NCBI RefSeq assembly: GCF_000739635.1
Contig: NZ_BATQ01000044.1
Coordinates: 1-61,136, forward strand
Source of the DNA: Verrucomicrobium sp. BvORR034
GTDB taxonomy: Bacteria > Verrucomicrobiota > Verrucomicrobiia > Verrucomicrobiales > Verrucomicrobiaceae
Direction: 5' to 3'
DNA length: 61,136 bases
Shown here: one piece after another, positions 36,072 through 45,214 of the stretch
Numbering within the stretch: the stretch's first letter is position 1
How the letters are laid out: each line of letters starts with the position of its first letter
The notes under the pieces: generated by a model
Database searches by the model: none
Seen by the model: only the letters and a program-made list of their open reading frames with translations
What the model was told of the DNA's origin: nothing
Translations under genes and position numbers: made by a program

Positions 36072-37211
36072 CTACTTCGCTGCCACTCCCTTGCGACGCC
36101 GGAAGCGTTGCCAGGACATTGCGAACCCCGTCCACACCAGAATGGCAGCGGAGATCGCAGCGAAACCCGCAATCGTCTGGCCAATGAATCCACCAGCTTC
36201 ACCCGTGTGCACCCAGCGAGCCCAGAAGCGCAACTGCTTGCCGAGGTTGTAGGTCGAGAAGGTTTCCCAGGTGACGACTTCGCCGCTGGCGAGATTGACG
36301 TTGAGCTGGGACTTCAGGTCGGGGCGGCCTTGATGGCTCTCACTGATGAAGAGCATGGCGGGAGCCTTGGCGTTGGCAGGAAGGCGGACGGTGATGCTCT
36401 GCCAGGTGGGAACCTTGGCCACGGCGGTGTCCCAGGCTTGGTTGAGACCAGTCAACGCCACAGGCTCGGGTTTCCCGCCCTGTGGCCGGGCTTGCTGGGC
36501 ACGAGGAGGGGGTGGCGGATTGCCGGTGAGGGTGAAGAGAACATTGTTCGCCCATGGATACGCCATGATGAGTCCGGTGAGGATGATGAGCAGGAGAGGA
36601 ACGCAGGCCCAGAAGCCAAAGACGTTGTGCCAGTTCCAATCCCGGGCACGACCCGTGAGACGACGGTCAAAGGCGACGATCCGTTTGATGAAGTGCCAGG
36701 TGAAGCGGCGGGGGAACCACAGATAGAGACCGCTGATCACGAGGAACAGGAAGACAAGGCAGGCGGCACCCGTGATGGCCTTGCCGGTATCGCGCGACTC
36801 ACCCCCCAGGGCCAGCCAGCGGTGTAGTTCGGTGACGAAGTGGAAGAAGTTCCGCGCCTTCGCAGCGCCTTCACCCAGGAGTTCTCCCGTGTAGGGATTG
36901 GCATACTGGGTGGCTTCACGACCAAAGGACAGCATCACGGCGGCGTTCGTATCGGACTCCACTGTCAATGCGGTCAGCGCCTGTTTGGGATTGGCGGCGG
37001 TCGCCTTTGCGGCCAGCTCTTCCAGCGGCAGGCGGCTGGCGTTGGCAGTTAATGTGACCTTGTAGCCGTCCACCCATTCCAGGATCTGGCGCTCGTACAT
37101 CAGGATGGTACCGGTAAGGGCCATCAGCAGAATGACGATGCCCGCGAGGCAGCCCGCAACCAGATGGAGCCAGAAGATGGATTTGCGAAGAAGTCGAACA
37201 ACGGTGGTCAT
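36072..37211 (-). CDS. PepSY-associated membrane protein
   Basis: 379 residues. Three to four membrane helices (about 12-38, 135-160, 190-215 and 340-365) with His residues near the helices (FWLHLVAG, FVTELHRWLALGG, WNWHNVFGFW) and a PepSY-like periplasmic region are typical of the iron-uptake-associated PepSY_TM family, thought to reduce ferric siderophores or carry haem. It is the last gene in the minus-strand iron block, after a hairpin, and a relative is at 41660. A 14-residue N-terminal extension is possible, but I start at the ATG of MTTVVRLLRKS. Confidence 0.9.
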   Translation of the reverse strand: MTTVVRLLRKSIFWLHLVAGCLAGIVILLMALTGTILMYERQILEWVDGYKVTLTANASRLPLEELAAKATAANPKQALTALTVESDTNAAVMLSFGREATQYANPYTGELLGEGAAKARNFFHFVTELHRWLALGGESRDTGKAITGAACLVFLFLVISGLYLWFPRRFTWHFIKRIVAFDRRLTGRARDWNWHNVFGFWACVPLLLIILTGLIMAYPWANNVLFTLTGNPPPPPRAQQARPQGGKPEPVALTGLNQAWDTAVAKVPTWQSITVRLPANAKAPAMLFISESHQGRPDLKSQLNVNLASGEVVTWETFSTYNLGKQLRFWARWVHTGEAGGFIGQTIAGFAAISAAILVWTGFAMSWQRFRRRKGVAAK

Positions 37212-37249
37212 GGAAGAAGACGGTTTTTCTAACGGGCAAATGAAGCAGG

Positions 37250-37290
37250 GCAAAAAGGAAGTGACGGCACCCTGTTGGGAGTGCCGTCAC
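37250..37290 (-). terminator. Terminator between the PiuC-like and PepSY genes
   Basis: Perfect 10-bp stem GTGACGGCAC/GTGCCGTCAC (37261-37270 with 37281-37290), followed on the minus strand by TTCCTTTTTG. It sits between two genes of one block, so it may attenuate rather than end transcription. Confidence 0.7.
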
Positions 37291-37324
37291 GAAGAGAAGT
37301 TCCAACTGGAGGCTCACGCCGTCA

Positions 37325-38017
37325 TCACATTTCCGCCCACTGCCGCAGAAGGTTGTGATACACGCCGGTAAGTTGGACCGCAGTCTTGTCCGCGGCAGGG
37401 TTTCCTGCAAGATCCCGTGCCAGCCGTTGGATGGAGAGATCGAGGTCAAACAGGAGGGACCGCTGGCCGTCATCACGGATCATACTTTGGATCCAGAAGA
37501 ACGAACTGACACGCGCCCCGCGAGTGACCGGGGTAACGTGGTGGAGGCTTGTGGAAGGGTAGAGGACCATGTGCCCCGCAGGCAGCTTCACTTGTTGGAC
37601 ACCGTAGGTGTCCTCAATGGTGAGTTCGCCGCCGTCATAGTCTTCGGGTTCGCTGAAAAACAGTGTGGCCGAAATGTCTGTGCGGATGCGCTGGCCAGTG
37701 CCGGGAATCTGCCGGATGGCATTGTCCACATGGGTGCCAAACGCCTGGCCTCCCGCATAACTGTTGAACATGGGGGGCAGGACCCGGAGGGGAAGCGCGG
37801 CGGCCATGAACAGGGAGTTCCGGCCCAGTGCTTCCAGGATCGTGCCACCCAGCTCCTTGGCGACGGGATGTCCCTCAGGGAGCTGCATGTTGTTTTTTGT
37901 TTTGGCGGACTGATAGCCGGTGGTTGCCCGGCCATCAGTCCACTCCGCCTTGTCCAGCAACGCTCTGGCGTGCTTTACCTGTTCAGGGGTGAGAACGTCA
38001 GGGATGCGAATCAGCAT
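37325..38017 (-). CDS. PKHD-type Fe(II)/2-oxoglutarate dioxygenase, PiuC-like
   Basis: 230 residues, the PiuC/PKHD length. The iron ligands are His96 and Asp98 in FGTHVDNAI and His160 in the [11 protein letters not shown] segment, whose Arg binds 2-oxoglutarate. PiuC genes usually sit beside TonB siderophore receptors (PiuA), and here the receptor ends 47 bp upstream on the same strand, so they form one operon. Role in iron acquisition is supported by linkage; the substrate is not known. Confidence 0.93.
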   Translation of the reverse strand: MLIRIPDVLTPEQVKHARALLDKAEWTDGRATTGYQSAKTKNNMQLPEGHPVAKELGGTILEALGRNSLFMAAALPLRVLPPMFNSYAGGQAFGTHVDNAIRQIPGTGQRIRTDISATLFFSEPEDYDGGELTIEDTYGVQQVKLPAGHMVLYPSTSLHHVTPVTRGARVSSFFWIQSMIRDDGQRSLLFDLDLSIQRLARDLAGNPAADKTAVQLTGVYHNLLRQWAEM

Positions 38018-38064
38018 GGAGGAAGGCTACTTAACAGATGTCTGGATAGATGCGAGCCTGGAGC

Positions 38065-40347
38065 TTAGAACTTGATCGCAGCGGAGACGGCCACGGAGCG
38101 GCCGGCGCCTGGGACGAAGTGGCCACCGCCCACGCGGTCGATGTACTCTTCATCAGCCAGGTTGTAGAAGTTCACGCGCAGCGAGACGTTCTCATTGACC
38201 TTGTAACCCACCATGGCGTCGAAGACCCAGTAGCTGGGGGCGATGCGCTGGTTGATGTTGTTGTTGAAGCGGTCATCCACGAACTGGGCGCCTGCACCGA
38301 TCTGGAAGCCAGCGGGAAGGTCATACACCGTCCACAGGTTGAAGGAGTGCTTCGGCGTGTTGGACACGTCTTTGCCCACTTCTTCCGGGTTGAGGGAGGA
38401 TTCGATCTCGCTGTCGAGGTAGGTGTACCCCGCGAAAATGCGCCAGTTGTCGGTGACGGTACCGGCAAAGCCCACTTCGAAGCCTTGAACCACCTGCTCG
38501 CCGCTCAGTTCAAACTCGGTCGGATCGGCCGGGTCTGCGGTGCGGGCGTTGGATTTCTCCGTGCGGAACAGGGCTGCGGTGAAGGAGAGCTTCTCGTCGA
38601 GGAGATCCCACTTGGTGCCGAGTTCATAGCTGCGGTTCTCTTCCGGATCGGTGTCGAACTGGTTGATGACGGCCGAGGCGGAGCTGCTCACAAGCAGTTC
38701 GGTAGCCGGGTTGAAGGAGGTGCCGTAGGCGAAGTACACGCTGCCATTGTCAGCGGGCTTGAACACGAGGGCGGCTCTCCAGCTGAGAAGGTTGTCTTCG
38801 CGGTTGAGGTCGGTGCTGGAACCATGGTCGTCCACGGAGGTGTAGTCCGTGTCGATGTAGTCATAGCGGAGACCGCCGTTGATTTCCCAGTGTTCGCCCA
38901 GCTCGACTTTGTCGAAGAGGTAAACAGCAGCGGAGAACACGTCAGCTTCCTGGCGGGCGCCGTTGTAGCGGATGGTGCCGGTGTAGGGGTCGAGGGCGTT
39001 CGGGTGGAACAGGTCCGTCTGGGGAGCTGCGTCCGCCACACGGGCTTTGTTTTCCGACTGCTCCCAGGAGAATTCCAATCCTGTCGTCAGCGTGTGCTTG
39101 AGGGCGCCGGTATCGAACTCAGCGATCAAGTTGGTCTGGTTGGAGAGGATGCCGTCTTCCTGGTCGCGGGACTGGAACTGGCGGTTCAGGATAGAACCGG
39201 TGCCAGCGAAGCGAGGAGCCGTGGTCACGGAGTCACGCGTGGTGAGACCGGCGCGGGTCACGTTGCGCAGCTTGAGGTCGGAGGAGAAGTCGTGCTCAAG
39301 GATCGCCGTGGCGATGTGGGTCACGATATCTTCGTAGTCGCGGTCAAGGATGCCGTAGAAGTTGCTGTAGGAGACCGGGGCCGCCTTGTTGTGGTACTTC
39401 GTGAGGCGGGGGTCAGTGACGGTGTCAGGAATCCAGGGGATACCGTAGTCCGGCACGTTGTGCTGCTCCAGATACAGGTAGTTCAGGGACAGACGGGTGT
39501 CTGTGCCCAGACCGAAGACGAGGGAGGCGGCAGCGCCCCAGCGCTCGTTTTCCACGTAGTCACGGCCAGGAAGGTCCTGGGTGTGGTACAAGCCGTTGAT
39601 GCGGAGGGCGGAGCCGGTGGTCGGCGTAGGAGCGACGGGCTGGACGGCCTTGGCGCCTTTGCCACCGACGGTGCCTTGCACGCCGGGGTTGCCTTCGTTC
39701 ACCCAGAGCGGCTGGTTGATGTCGATCGTGCTGCGGAACAGGTTGTCCGAGCCGCCGGTGAACTCACCGCTGTAGAAGGGGTCAAGCTTGGCCTGCTTCG
39801 TGGAGAGGTTGATGGAGCCACCCGTGGATCCACGGCCGGCATTGGTGGAGGACGGGCCTTTCACCACTTCCACCTGCTCGATGTTGAAGGGGTCGCGGGA
39901 ATAACCGCCGAAGTCGCGCACGCCATCGATGAAGAGGTCCGTTTTGGCGTTGAAGCCACGGATGGACAGGTTGTCACCGGCAGGGCCGCCGCCGCCTTCA
40001 CCCGCCTGGATGCTGATGCCGGGGACGTTGCGGAGCACGTCACGCAGGGACGTGGCACCCTGTTCCTTCATGAGTTCCTGAGGGATGACCGTGATGGTCT
40101 GGGGAACGTCGCGAAGAGGGCCGGTGTACTTCGGCGAAGACACTGCCTGGGGCTTGTAGAGCGGCACCTGAGCGCCGGAGACGACGACTTCAGGAAGCTG
40201 CTGGGTGCCGGTAGGAGCAGCTGCCGGAGCGGGAGCCGGGGCTGTCTGGGCCGTCAGAGAACTGGCGGTGGCGAGGAGCGTCGTGACCGCCACGCTTTCA
40301 CGGGCGATGCGCTGACGCTTGGTCTTGGATGGGTTGCGTTGCTTCAT
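38065..40347 (-). CDS. TonB-dependent siderophore receptor, PiuA/Fiu-like
   Basis: 760 residues with signal peptide (about 1-33), a plug domain (VVVSGAQVPLY, RDVPQTITVIPQ, SIRGFNAKTDLFIDGVRD, IEVVKGPSSTNAGRGSTGG) and a full barrel ending in AVSAAIKF with terminal Phe, the outer-membrane export signal. Plug phrases RDVPQTITVIP and SIRGF are typical of siderophore receptors. It is followed by the PiuC-like gene. Its start faces the esterase-like gene at 40608, and the 260 bp between hold a candidate iron-regulated promoter region. Confidence 0.95.
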   Translation of the reverse strand: MKQRNPSKTKRQRIARESVAVTTLLATASSLTAQTAPAPAPAAAPTGTQQLPEVVVSGAQVPLYKPQAVSSPKYTGPLRDVPQTITVIPQELMKEQGATSLRDVLRNVPGISIQAGEGGGGPAGDNLSIRGFNAKTDLFIDGVRDFGGYSRDPFNIEQVEVVKGPSSTNAGRGSTGGSINLSTKQAKLDPFYSGEFTGGSDNLFRSTIDINQPLWVNEGNPGVQGTVGGKGAKAVQPVAPTPTTGSALRINGLYHTQDLPGRDYVENERWGAAASLVFGLGTDTRLSLNYLYLEQHNVPDYGIPWIPDTVTDPRLTKYHNKAAPVSYSNFYGILDRDYEDIVTHIATAILEHDFSSDLKLRNVTRAGLTTRDSVTTAPRFAGTGSILNRQFQSRDQEDGILSNQTNLIAEFDTGALKHTLTTGLEFSWEQSENKARVADAAPQTDLFHPNALDPYTGTIRYNGARQEADVFSAAVYLFDKVELGEHWEINGGLRYDYIDTDYTSVDDHGSSTDLNREDNLLSWRAALVFKPADNGSVYFAYGTSFNPATELLVSSSASAVINQFDTDPEENRSYELGTKWDLLDEKLSFTAALFRTEKSNARTADPADPTEFELSGEQVVQGFEVGFAGTVTDNWRIFAGYTYLDSEIESSLNPEEVGKDVSNTPKHSFNLWTVYDLPAGFQIGAGAQFVDDRFNNNINQRIAPSYWVFDAMVGYKVNENVSLRVNFYNLADEEYIDRVGGGHFVPGAGRSVAVSAAIKF

Positions 40348-40447
40348 TTATGTGCGGGACTTCCGCCGGTTGGCGCCGGACGGAACGGGTTGTTGTGAGA
40401 GAGCAAGAGAGATTATGACCGGCCTCTGAGGGGAGAAGGCGCGATTG

Positions 40448-40484
40448 GGTCTCAATTGCGGCGCAATCAAGACGCAGTCGCAAC
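40448..40484 (-). promoter_or_regulatory. Candidate metal-regulator site shared with 42900
   Basis: Contains GGTCTCAA (40448-40455), the near-palindrome TCAATTGCGGCGCAATCAA and the minus-strand word TTGCGACTGCGTCTT. GGTCTCAA and TGCGTCT both recur at 42900-42916, also about 100-130 bp upstream of an iron-related minus-strand gene. It partly resembles diverged Fur boxes; the link is inference. Confidence 0.3.
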
Positions 40485-40607
40485 AAATAGTCAATCTCGT
40501 TTCTGTTCCGTTTGTCACCTTTTTAGCCCGCCCTTGGTCAATTAGTGTTCCCTGATTTGGCTTGGTGAATCCCCTGGTTTCTGCTTTGGTGTCGAGAAAA
40601 TACCAAT

Positions 40608-41585
40608 ATGAAATTGACACAAATTCTGCCCTTCCAGCGACTCGCGTCGATTGCCGCCGTTTCGCTCGCGGTATCGATGGCCCCCAAACTGGTCGCTGGC
40701 GGGGGTGAAATCGACCTCGGCCCGCAGACTTCCTTGGATCTGGAGGCGGCGCAGTTTCGAGTTTGGTTCCCGGATGATGCCAAGACTTTGCGGGGAACGC
40801 TCTTCCTCATTCCCGGCAAAAACGGGGACGGTCGTGGTCTGGCGGGCGATGCGAACTGGCAGGCCTGGGCGACCAAGAACGGCTTTGCGTTGCTGGCCTG
40901 CAATCTGAAGGACGACGACCAGGAGGCAGGCTATCAGATGATGCCGGCCACCGTGGAACTCCTGGAGAAGGCATTGACGGAGGCGGCGAAGGTCGCACAG
41001 CATCCAGAGATCGCGACGGGGCCGCTTGCCTTTTGGGGGCACTCTGCAGGAGCGAATCTGAGCCGGGTCTTCACGGGCCTGCACTCCAAGCGGGTGGTGG
41101 TGATGGCGGTGACGAAAGCCACCGCAGGGGGGCCCTCTGAGGTGCGCGACGCTCTGGAAGTGCCGGTGCTCCTCACTACGGGGGCGAAGGAAAAGCCAGA
41201 CTGGCGCAAGAGCAACCAGGACTCCTGGACCCAGGCGCGGAAAAGCGGAGCGGTCTGGGCCATCGGCGATCATCCCAATGAGGGCCACGAGGCGGGGAAA
41301 ACGCTGGAGGCGATCCGGCCGTTCATGGACGATGCCATTGCGCTCCGTCTGGGGGCCGCATCTCCTGCCGCAGAAACTGGGCGCCCAGCGCTGGGGCAGC
41401 GTCCCACCCGAAGCACGGGCGGGAGCGGACCGAGCCTGACCAAGATCAAGGATCAAGATGGCTGGCTGGGGGATCTGGGGACCAAGGAGGTCGCGCCCTA
41501 CAAGGACTTCAAAGGAAACAAGCGTATCGCCTGCTGGTTCCCGGGTGAAGCCAGTGCCAAAGCGTGGCAGAGCTATCTGAAGTGA
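40608..41585 (+). CDS. Secreted alpha/beta-hydrolase-like protein
   Basis: 325 residues. After a signal-like N-terminus (about 1-30, KLVAG) it shows an oxyanion/strand motif TLFLIPGKNGDG and the nucleophile elbow GHSAG in FWGHSAGANLSR, with a possible catalytic His near HPNEGHEAGKT. The last 70 residues, Pro/Ser/Gly-rich, are a linker and a short module. Siderophore esterases that release iron from catecholate esters have this fold, and it sits divergent from a siderophore receptor, which would fit, but no direct evidence is visible. Other esterase substrates are possible. Confidence 0.78.
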   Translation: MKLTQILPFQRLASIAAVSLAVSMAPKLVAGGGEIDLGPQTSLDLEAAQFRVWFPDDAKTLRGTLFLIPGKNGDGRGLAGDANWQAWATKNGFALLACNLKDDDQEAGYQMMPATVELLEKALTEAAKVAQHPEIATGPLAFWGHSAGANLSRVFTGLHSKRVVVMAVTKATAGGPSEVRDALEVPVLLTTGAKEKPDWRKSNQDSWTQARKSGAVWAIGDHPNEGHEAGKTLEAIRPFMDDAIALRLGAASPAAETGRPALGQRPTRSTGGSGPSLTKIKDQDGWLGDLGTKEVAPYKDFKGNKRIACWFPGEASAKAWQSYLK

Positions 41586-41593
41586 TCCAATGA

Positions 41594-41632
41594 AAAGCCC
41601 GTGACCGGTCACGCAGACCAGACACGGGCTTT
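41594..41632. terminator. Terminator between convergent genes
   Basis: Perfect 10-bp stem AAAGCCCGTG/CACGGGCTTT (41594-41603 with 41623-41632) with a 19-nt loop, placed between the ends of the esterase-like and PepSY genes. The T-run is short, so strength is uncertain. Confidence 0.65.
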
Positions 41633-41659
41633 AGGAACTTACTGTGGCAGAGCCGTGGC

Positions 41660-42796
41660 TCAGTTGGCCGGTTCCAGGCCGCTCTTCTCGCGGGTGCTCA
41701 CCTGTTCGCCCACGGTTTGCTTCCGGCGCTTCGGAAACTTGCGCTTGTACCACATGAGGAAGCCGGTGATGGAAAGGATGCCGGGGGCGAGGCCACCGAG
41801 GCTCCAGAGGATCTTCACCGGCAGGCCGCCAAAGGTGCCGTAGTGCAAGGGGGTGAAGCTGTCCAGAAACTGGTCCCAGGCACCCGACTGGCTCACGTTG
41901 GTGAAGTCTTTGAGTTCACCTGACTGGGCATCAAAGGTGGCGACGCACCCATAGTTGCTGCGGAAGGGGCCATAGGACTCCAGCTTCCCGTAGGAAACAA
42001 GGTCGTCTTTCTCAGTCGTGGGCAGGGAGATATAACCCGGGATGTAGCCAGCGGCTTTGGCTTCTGCCTTGGCGATTAGCGCGTCGATGGAGGTGCCCGG
42101 AGCTTCGAAGGTCCGATGAATCGGCGGGTCCTCCTCGACGTGCTCCTCTTCCATCGCGTGATGCAGGATGTGGCTGATGTTCCACCACGCACCGGTGAAG
42201 CCCAGGATCAGATTGAAGCCCACGGTGGTGATGCCCACCATCTTGTGAGTGTCTGAGAAGAAGATGCGGGCGCTGCGGCCCCAGCGGAGCAGGAAGAGCG
42301 TCTTCCAGAAGCCGCGGTAGAGCCAGACCCCCGTGATGCCCAGCAGGAAAAGCAGCGCGGCAAACAGGCCCGCGATGAGAAGTCCCGCGTGGTCGGCGAA
42401 CAAGGTGTAGTGCAGTTCGAGGAGCCACCCGGTCAGCGTCTTGCTGGACTCGGTCGGCGTTCCCCGGACTTCACCCGTGTACTGGTTCACCCGCACAAAT
42501 CGCCACACGCTGGTGCCCTCCTGCACCACGTAGAACTGGTCTGCTTTGGTGGGGGAATCTGCCACCGACCACCCGGTGACCACGTATCCTGGAACGGCTT
42601 TGCGCACACTGCCCAGGAGTGTGTCGTAAGGGAGTCTGCCCGCTGGGGTGGGGCTTACGATCACTTCTGCGGGGGCGATGTTCCGGTCAATCTCCTCATT
42701 GAAAACAAGGATGCTGCCCGTCAGGCCGATGACGATGAGTCCCAGAGCGGCGATCAGGCCCATCCAGGAGTGAAGGTTGAAGAGGAAGCGCTTCAT
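41660..42796 (-). CDS. PepSY-associated membrane protein, second copy
   Basis: 378 residues, related to the product at 36072. Membrane helices at about 12-35, 130-155, 185-210 and 335-355, with His pairs (FNLHSWMG, HYTLFADHAG, SHILHHAM) that may bind haem, and a PepSY-like periplasmic region with conserved GWLLELHYTLF. It flanks the siderophore receptor block and shares a candidate upstream site with it. A ferric-siderophore reductase or electron-carrier role is inferred from family. Confidence 0.9.
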   Translation of the reverse strand: MKRFLFNLHSWMGLIAALGLIVIGLTGSILVFNEEIDRNIAPAEVIVSPTPAGRLPYDTLLGSVRKAVPGYVVTGWSVADSPTKADQFYVVQEGTSVWRFVRVNQYTGEVRGTPTESSKTLTGWLLELHYTLFADHAGLLIAGLFAALLFLLGITGVWLYRGFWKTLFLLRWGRSARIFFSDTHKMVGITTVGFNLILGFTGAWWNISHILHHAMEEEHVEEDPPIHRTFEAPGTSIDALIAKAEAKAAGYIPGYISLPTTEKDDLVSYGKLESYGPFRSNYGCVATFDAQSGELKDFTNVSQSGAWDQFLDSFTPLHYGTFGGLPVKILWSLGGLAPGILSITGFLMWYKRKFPKRRKQTVGEQVSTREKSGLEPAN

Positions 42797-42899
42797 GGAA
42801 TGCTAAAGGGCGTCTGGTTGCAGGGCTGCGAGAGGCAGGCGGGAGCGCCGATGTGGTGATGTGGGAGGGGTGAGGGTTGGAACGGAAGGGTTAGAGATA

Positions 42900-42916
42900 T
42901 TGCGTCTAGGTCTCAA
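42900..42916 (-). promoter_or_regulatory. Candidate metal-regulator site upstream of the PepSY gene
   Basis: TTGCGTCTAGGTCTCAA, a loose palindrome, about 104 bp upstream of the 42796 start and 80 bp upstream of the divergent protease. Words in common with the receptor promoter (GGTCTCAA and TGCGTCT) suggest a shared regulator, perhaps Fur-like. A related TTGCGTCTTTGCAA word is at 2101, between the first TonB receptor and the kinase. Confidence 0.3.
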
Positions 42917-42995
42917 ATGCAATAGGCAATTGCCTGCCGTTGCCGAGCCGCTGGGGAGGTGGTTGACGTTTCGGCTGAGCGGGTTATGAGCGGGC

Positions 42996-45104
42996 ATGCT
43001 CCGGAGTATCCTCGCTTCCCTCGTGTTGGTGACCCCTCTTGTCGGTCAAGAGTCGACTCCCAAGGCTGAACGCCGGCCCTTTTTGCATCAGGAGCATGGG
43101 GAATCCCGCCCGGATGACTACTCCTGGCTGAAGAATCGGGATGATCCCGCAGTGCGGAAGTACCTGGAGGCGGAGAATGCGTACACCAGCGCTTACTTCC
43201 AGCCGCTCAAGCCTCTCTATTCCACCCTGCTCAAAGAGTTGCGGTCACGCGTGGTGGATGAGGATGTGGGCGTGCCCGTCCAGCGTGGTGCTTACCTGTA
43301 CTACGAGAAATACGTGGCGGGCAGTGAGTACGAGACCTTGTGCCGGAAGAAGGCGGCAGGTGGTGTCGAGGAAATCATGTTGGACTTCAACCAGCGTGCC
43401 AAAGGTCACCCGGTGTTCCTCGGGGGAGGTGCGTCAGTCAGCCCGGATGACCGGCTGCTGGCCTGGAAGGAGAATCACGATGGGACGGACATGTACACCC
43501 TGCATTTCCTTGAACTCGCCACTGGCAAGCTGTTGCCAGACGAGATTGCGGGCACCGCCTTTCACATGGGGCCGGTGTGGGGCAACGACAACCGCACCCT
43601 CTTTTACACCACGCCGGATGAGGCCCAGAGATCCTACCGGGTCATGAGGCATGTGCTGGGCGGGAAGCCAGGGGACGACGTGATCGTATACCAGGAAACC
43701 GACCGGCAGTTCGATGTACGGGCGTTTCCCACCAAGGACCGCAAGTACCTCATGATTGAGAGCGGCAGCTCCAACACCACGGAGACGCGGGTGGTACCCC
43801 TGGATCGTCCGGAGGAGGCGGCCACCGTGTTGATTCCCCGGAAGCAGGGCATCCGGCACAATGTCGCTCATCGGGATGGCCGCTGGTACTCCGTGAGCAA
43901 TCTGGGTGGCACGAACGGCTGCCTGCTCACTGCGGTCGATGCGGGTGGCAAGTTGGGCGAGTGGGAGGAATTCTGGCCCTACGAGGAAAAGCTGGCGTTG
44001 CAATGGGTGGATGCCTTTGCTTCGCACATTGTGGTGGGCGCCCGCAATGAAGGCGTGCCTGGCGTGTTCTTGTTGGACCCTGAAACCAAGGACAAGGTCA
44101 GGGAGCGTCGCTGGGTGCCTGCCCCGGTGGAGGGAGGCTCGTTCGATTCAGATGAGACTCCTGACTACCATGCCACCGCGCAGAGGGTGATGTACACCTC
44201 CTATGTCACGCCCTTCACGGTTGCCGATCTTAATCTTGCGGACGGCACCATGAAGATTCTGAAGCAGAAGAAAGTGCCTTCGGGCTTCGATTCCACCAAG
44301 TATGTGGTGGAGAAGGTGGAGGCCAAGGCTGCCGACAGTGTCGTTTTGCCTGTCTGGCTGGTGCGCCGGAAGGATCTGCCGCTGGATGGCAGTGCCGGGT
44401 TGGTGCTGGATGGCTACGGTTCCTACGGGTCTTGCAGTGATCCGTGGTTCGACGCCGGTGGGCTGAGCCTTTTGGATCGCGGTGTGACGTTGGCGACAGC
44501 GCAAGTGCGTGGCGGCGGCGAGTTCGGCCGGACTTGGTACGAAGCCGGCCGGGTGCTGAAGAAGGAGGTGACCTTCACGGACTACATCGCCTGCGCGAAG
44601 CGCCTGGTGGAGCTCAAGTACACTTCTCCCTCAGGGCTGTGCGCCTATGGCGCCAGTGCCGGGGGACTGATCATGGGTTATGTCCTGAATCAAGCGCCTG
44701 AACTCTTCCGGGCTGTGGTGGCCGATGTGCCGTTTGTGGATGCGCTCAACACCCAGTTCGATCCCACCATCCCGCTCGTGACCGGCGAGTATGAAGAGTG
44801 GGGCAATCCGGAGGACCGTGCGGTGTTTGATGTCATGCGGCGCTATGTGCCGTATGAGAATGTCAAACCTCAGACCTATCCCTCACTCTACGTGACCACT
44901 GGCTGGAATGACCCCCGCGTGGCCTACTGGGAGCCTGCCAAGTGGGTGGCCAAGATCCGTGCCGTGCATCAAGGAAAGAACCCCGTGCTGCTGGAAACCA
45001 ACTTCGACGCCGGCCACGGCGGTGCCACCGGCCGCTACGCCCAGTTGGAGGATGTGGCGCGGCGGTATGCGTTCATCCTGCGAGAACTGGGAAAAGAAAA
45101 TTAG
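42996..45104 (+). CDS. Exported oligopeptidase B-like serine peptidase (S9A)
   Basis: 702 residues with a short signal peptide (about 1-17). An N-terminal beta-propeller (PDDYSWLKNRDDP, YLYYEKYV) controls access to a C-terminal alpha/beta hydrolase. The catalytic triad is Ser554 (YGASAGG), Asp639 (GWNDPRV) and His674 (AGHGG). The family cuts short peptides after basic residues. Length and propeller are normal for oligopeptidase B. Export is unusual for this family. The divergent PepSY gene shares the upstream region; the stop codon is the edge of a long AT-rich inverted repeat. Confidence 0.92.
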   Translation: MLRSILASLVLVTPLVGQESTPKAERRPFLHQEHGESRPDDYSWLKNRDDPAVRKYLEAENAYTSAYFQPLKPLYSTLLKELRSRVVDEDVGVPVQRGAYLYYEKYVAGSEYETLCRKKAAGGVEEIMLDFNQRAKGHPVFLGGGASVSPDDRLLAWKENHDGTDMYTLHFLELATGKLLPDEIAGTAFHMGPVWGNDNRTLFYTTPDEAQRSYRVMRHVLGGKPGDDVIVYQETDRQFDVRAFPTKDRKYLMIESGSSNTTETRVVPLDRPEEAATVLIPRKQGIRHNVAHRDGRWYSVSNLGGTNGCLLTAVDAGGKLGEWEEFWPYEEKLALQWVDAFASHIVVGARNEGVPGVFLLDPETKDKVRERRWVPAPVEGGSFDSDETPDYHATAQRVMYTSYVTPFTVADLNLADGTMKILKQKKVPSGFDSTKYVVEKVEAKAADSVVLPVWLVRRKDLPLDGSAGLVLDGYGSYGSCSDPWFDAGGLSLLDRGVTLATAQVRGGGEFGRTWYEAGRVLKKEVTFTDYIACAKRLVELKYTSPSGLCAYGASAGGLIMGYVLNQAPELFRAVVADVPFVDALNTQFDPTIPLVTGEYEEWGNPEDRAVFDVMRRYVPYENVKPQTYPSLYVTTGWNDPRVAYWEPAKWVAKIRAVHQGKNPVLLETNFDAGHGGATGRYAQLEDVARRYAFILRELGKEN

Positions 45105-45213
45105 GAATGATGAATTAGGAATTATGAATGAGCCATGACTCCCCGGTCACGTGGGCGTGAATCGGCGGCATCGGACAGCTCATTCATAATTCCTCATTCC
45201 TAGTTCGTAATTT
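45102..45213. repeat. AT-rich inverted repeat between convergent genes
   Basis: Left arm 45102-45133 (…GGAATTATGAATGAGC) and right arm 45178-45213 (GCTCATTCATAATTCC…) pair over at least 16 bases, then imperfectly further. Small tandem units TTAGGAATTA/ATGAATGA make each arm itself repetitive. The GC-rich 44-bp loop contains no gene. It fills the gap between the peptidase and the efflux operon and may stop both transcripts. Confidence 0.75.
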
Positions 45214-45214
45214 C

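Noticed and set aside
38050-40398. 782-residue open frame on the plus strand
   Set aside because: Antisense shadow of the siderophore receptor; Val/Gly/Ala-rich with no domain, while the opposite strand has plug and barrel motifs.
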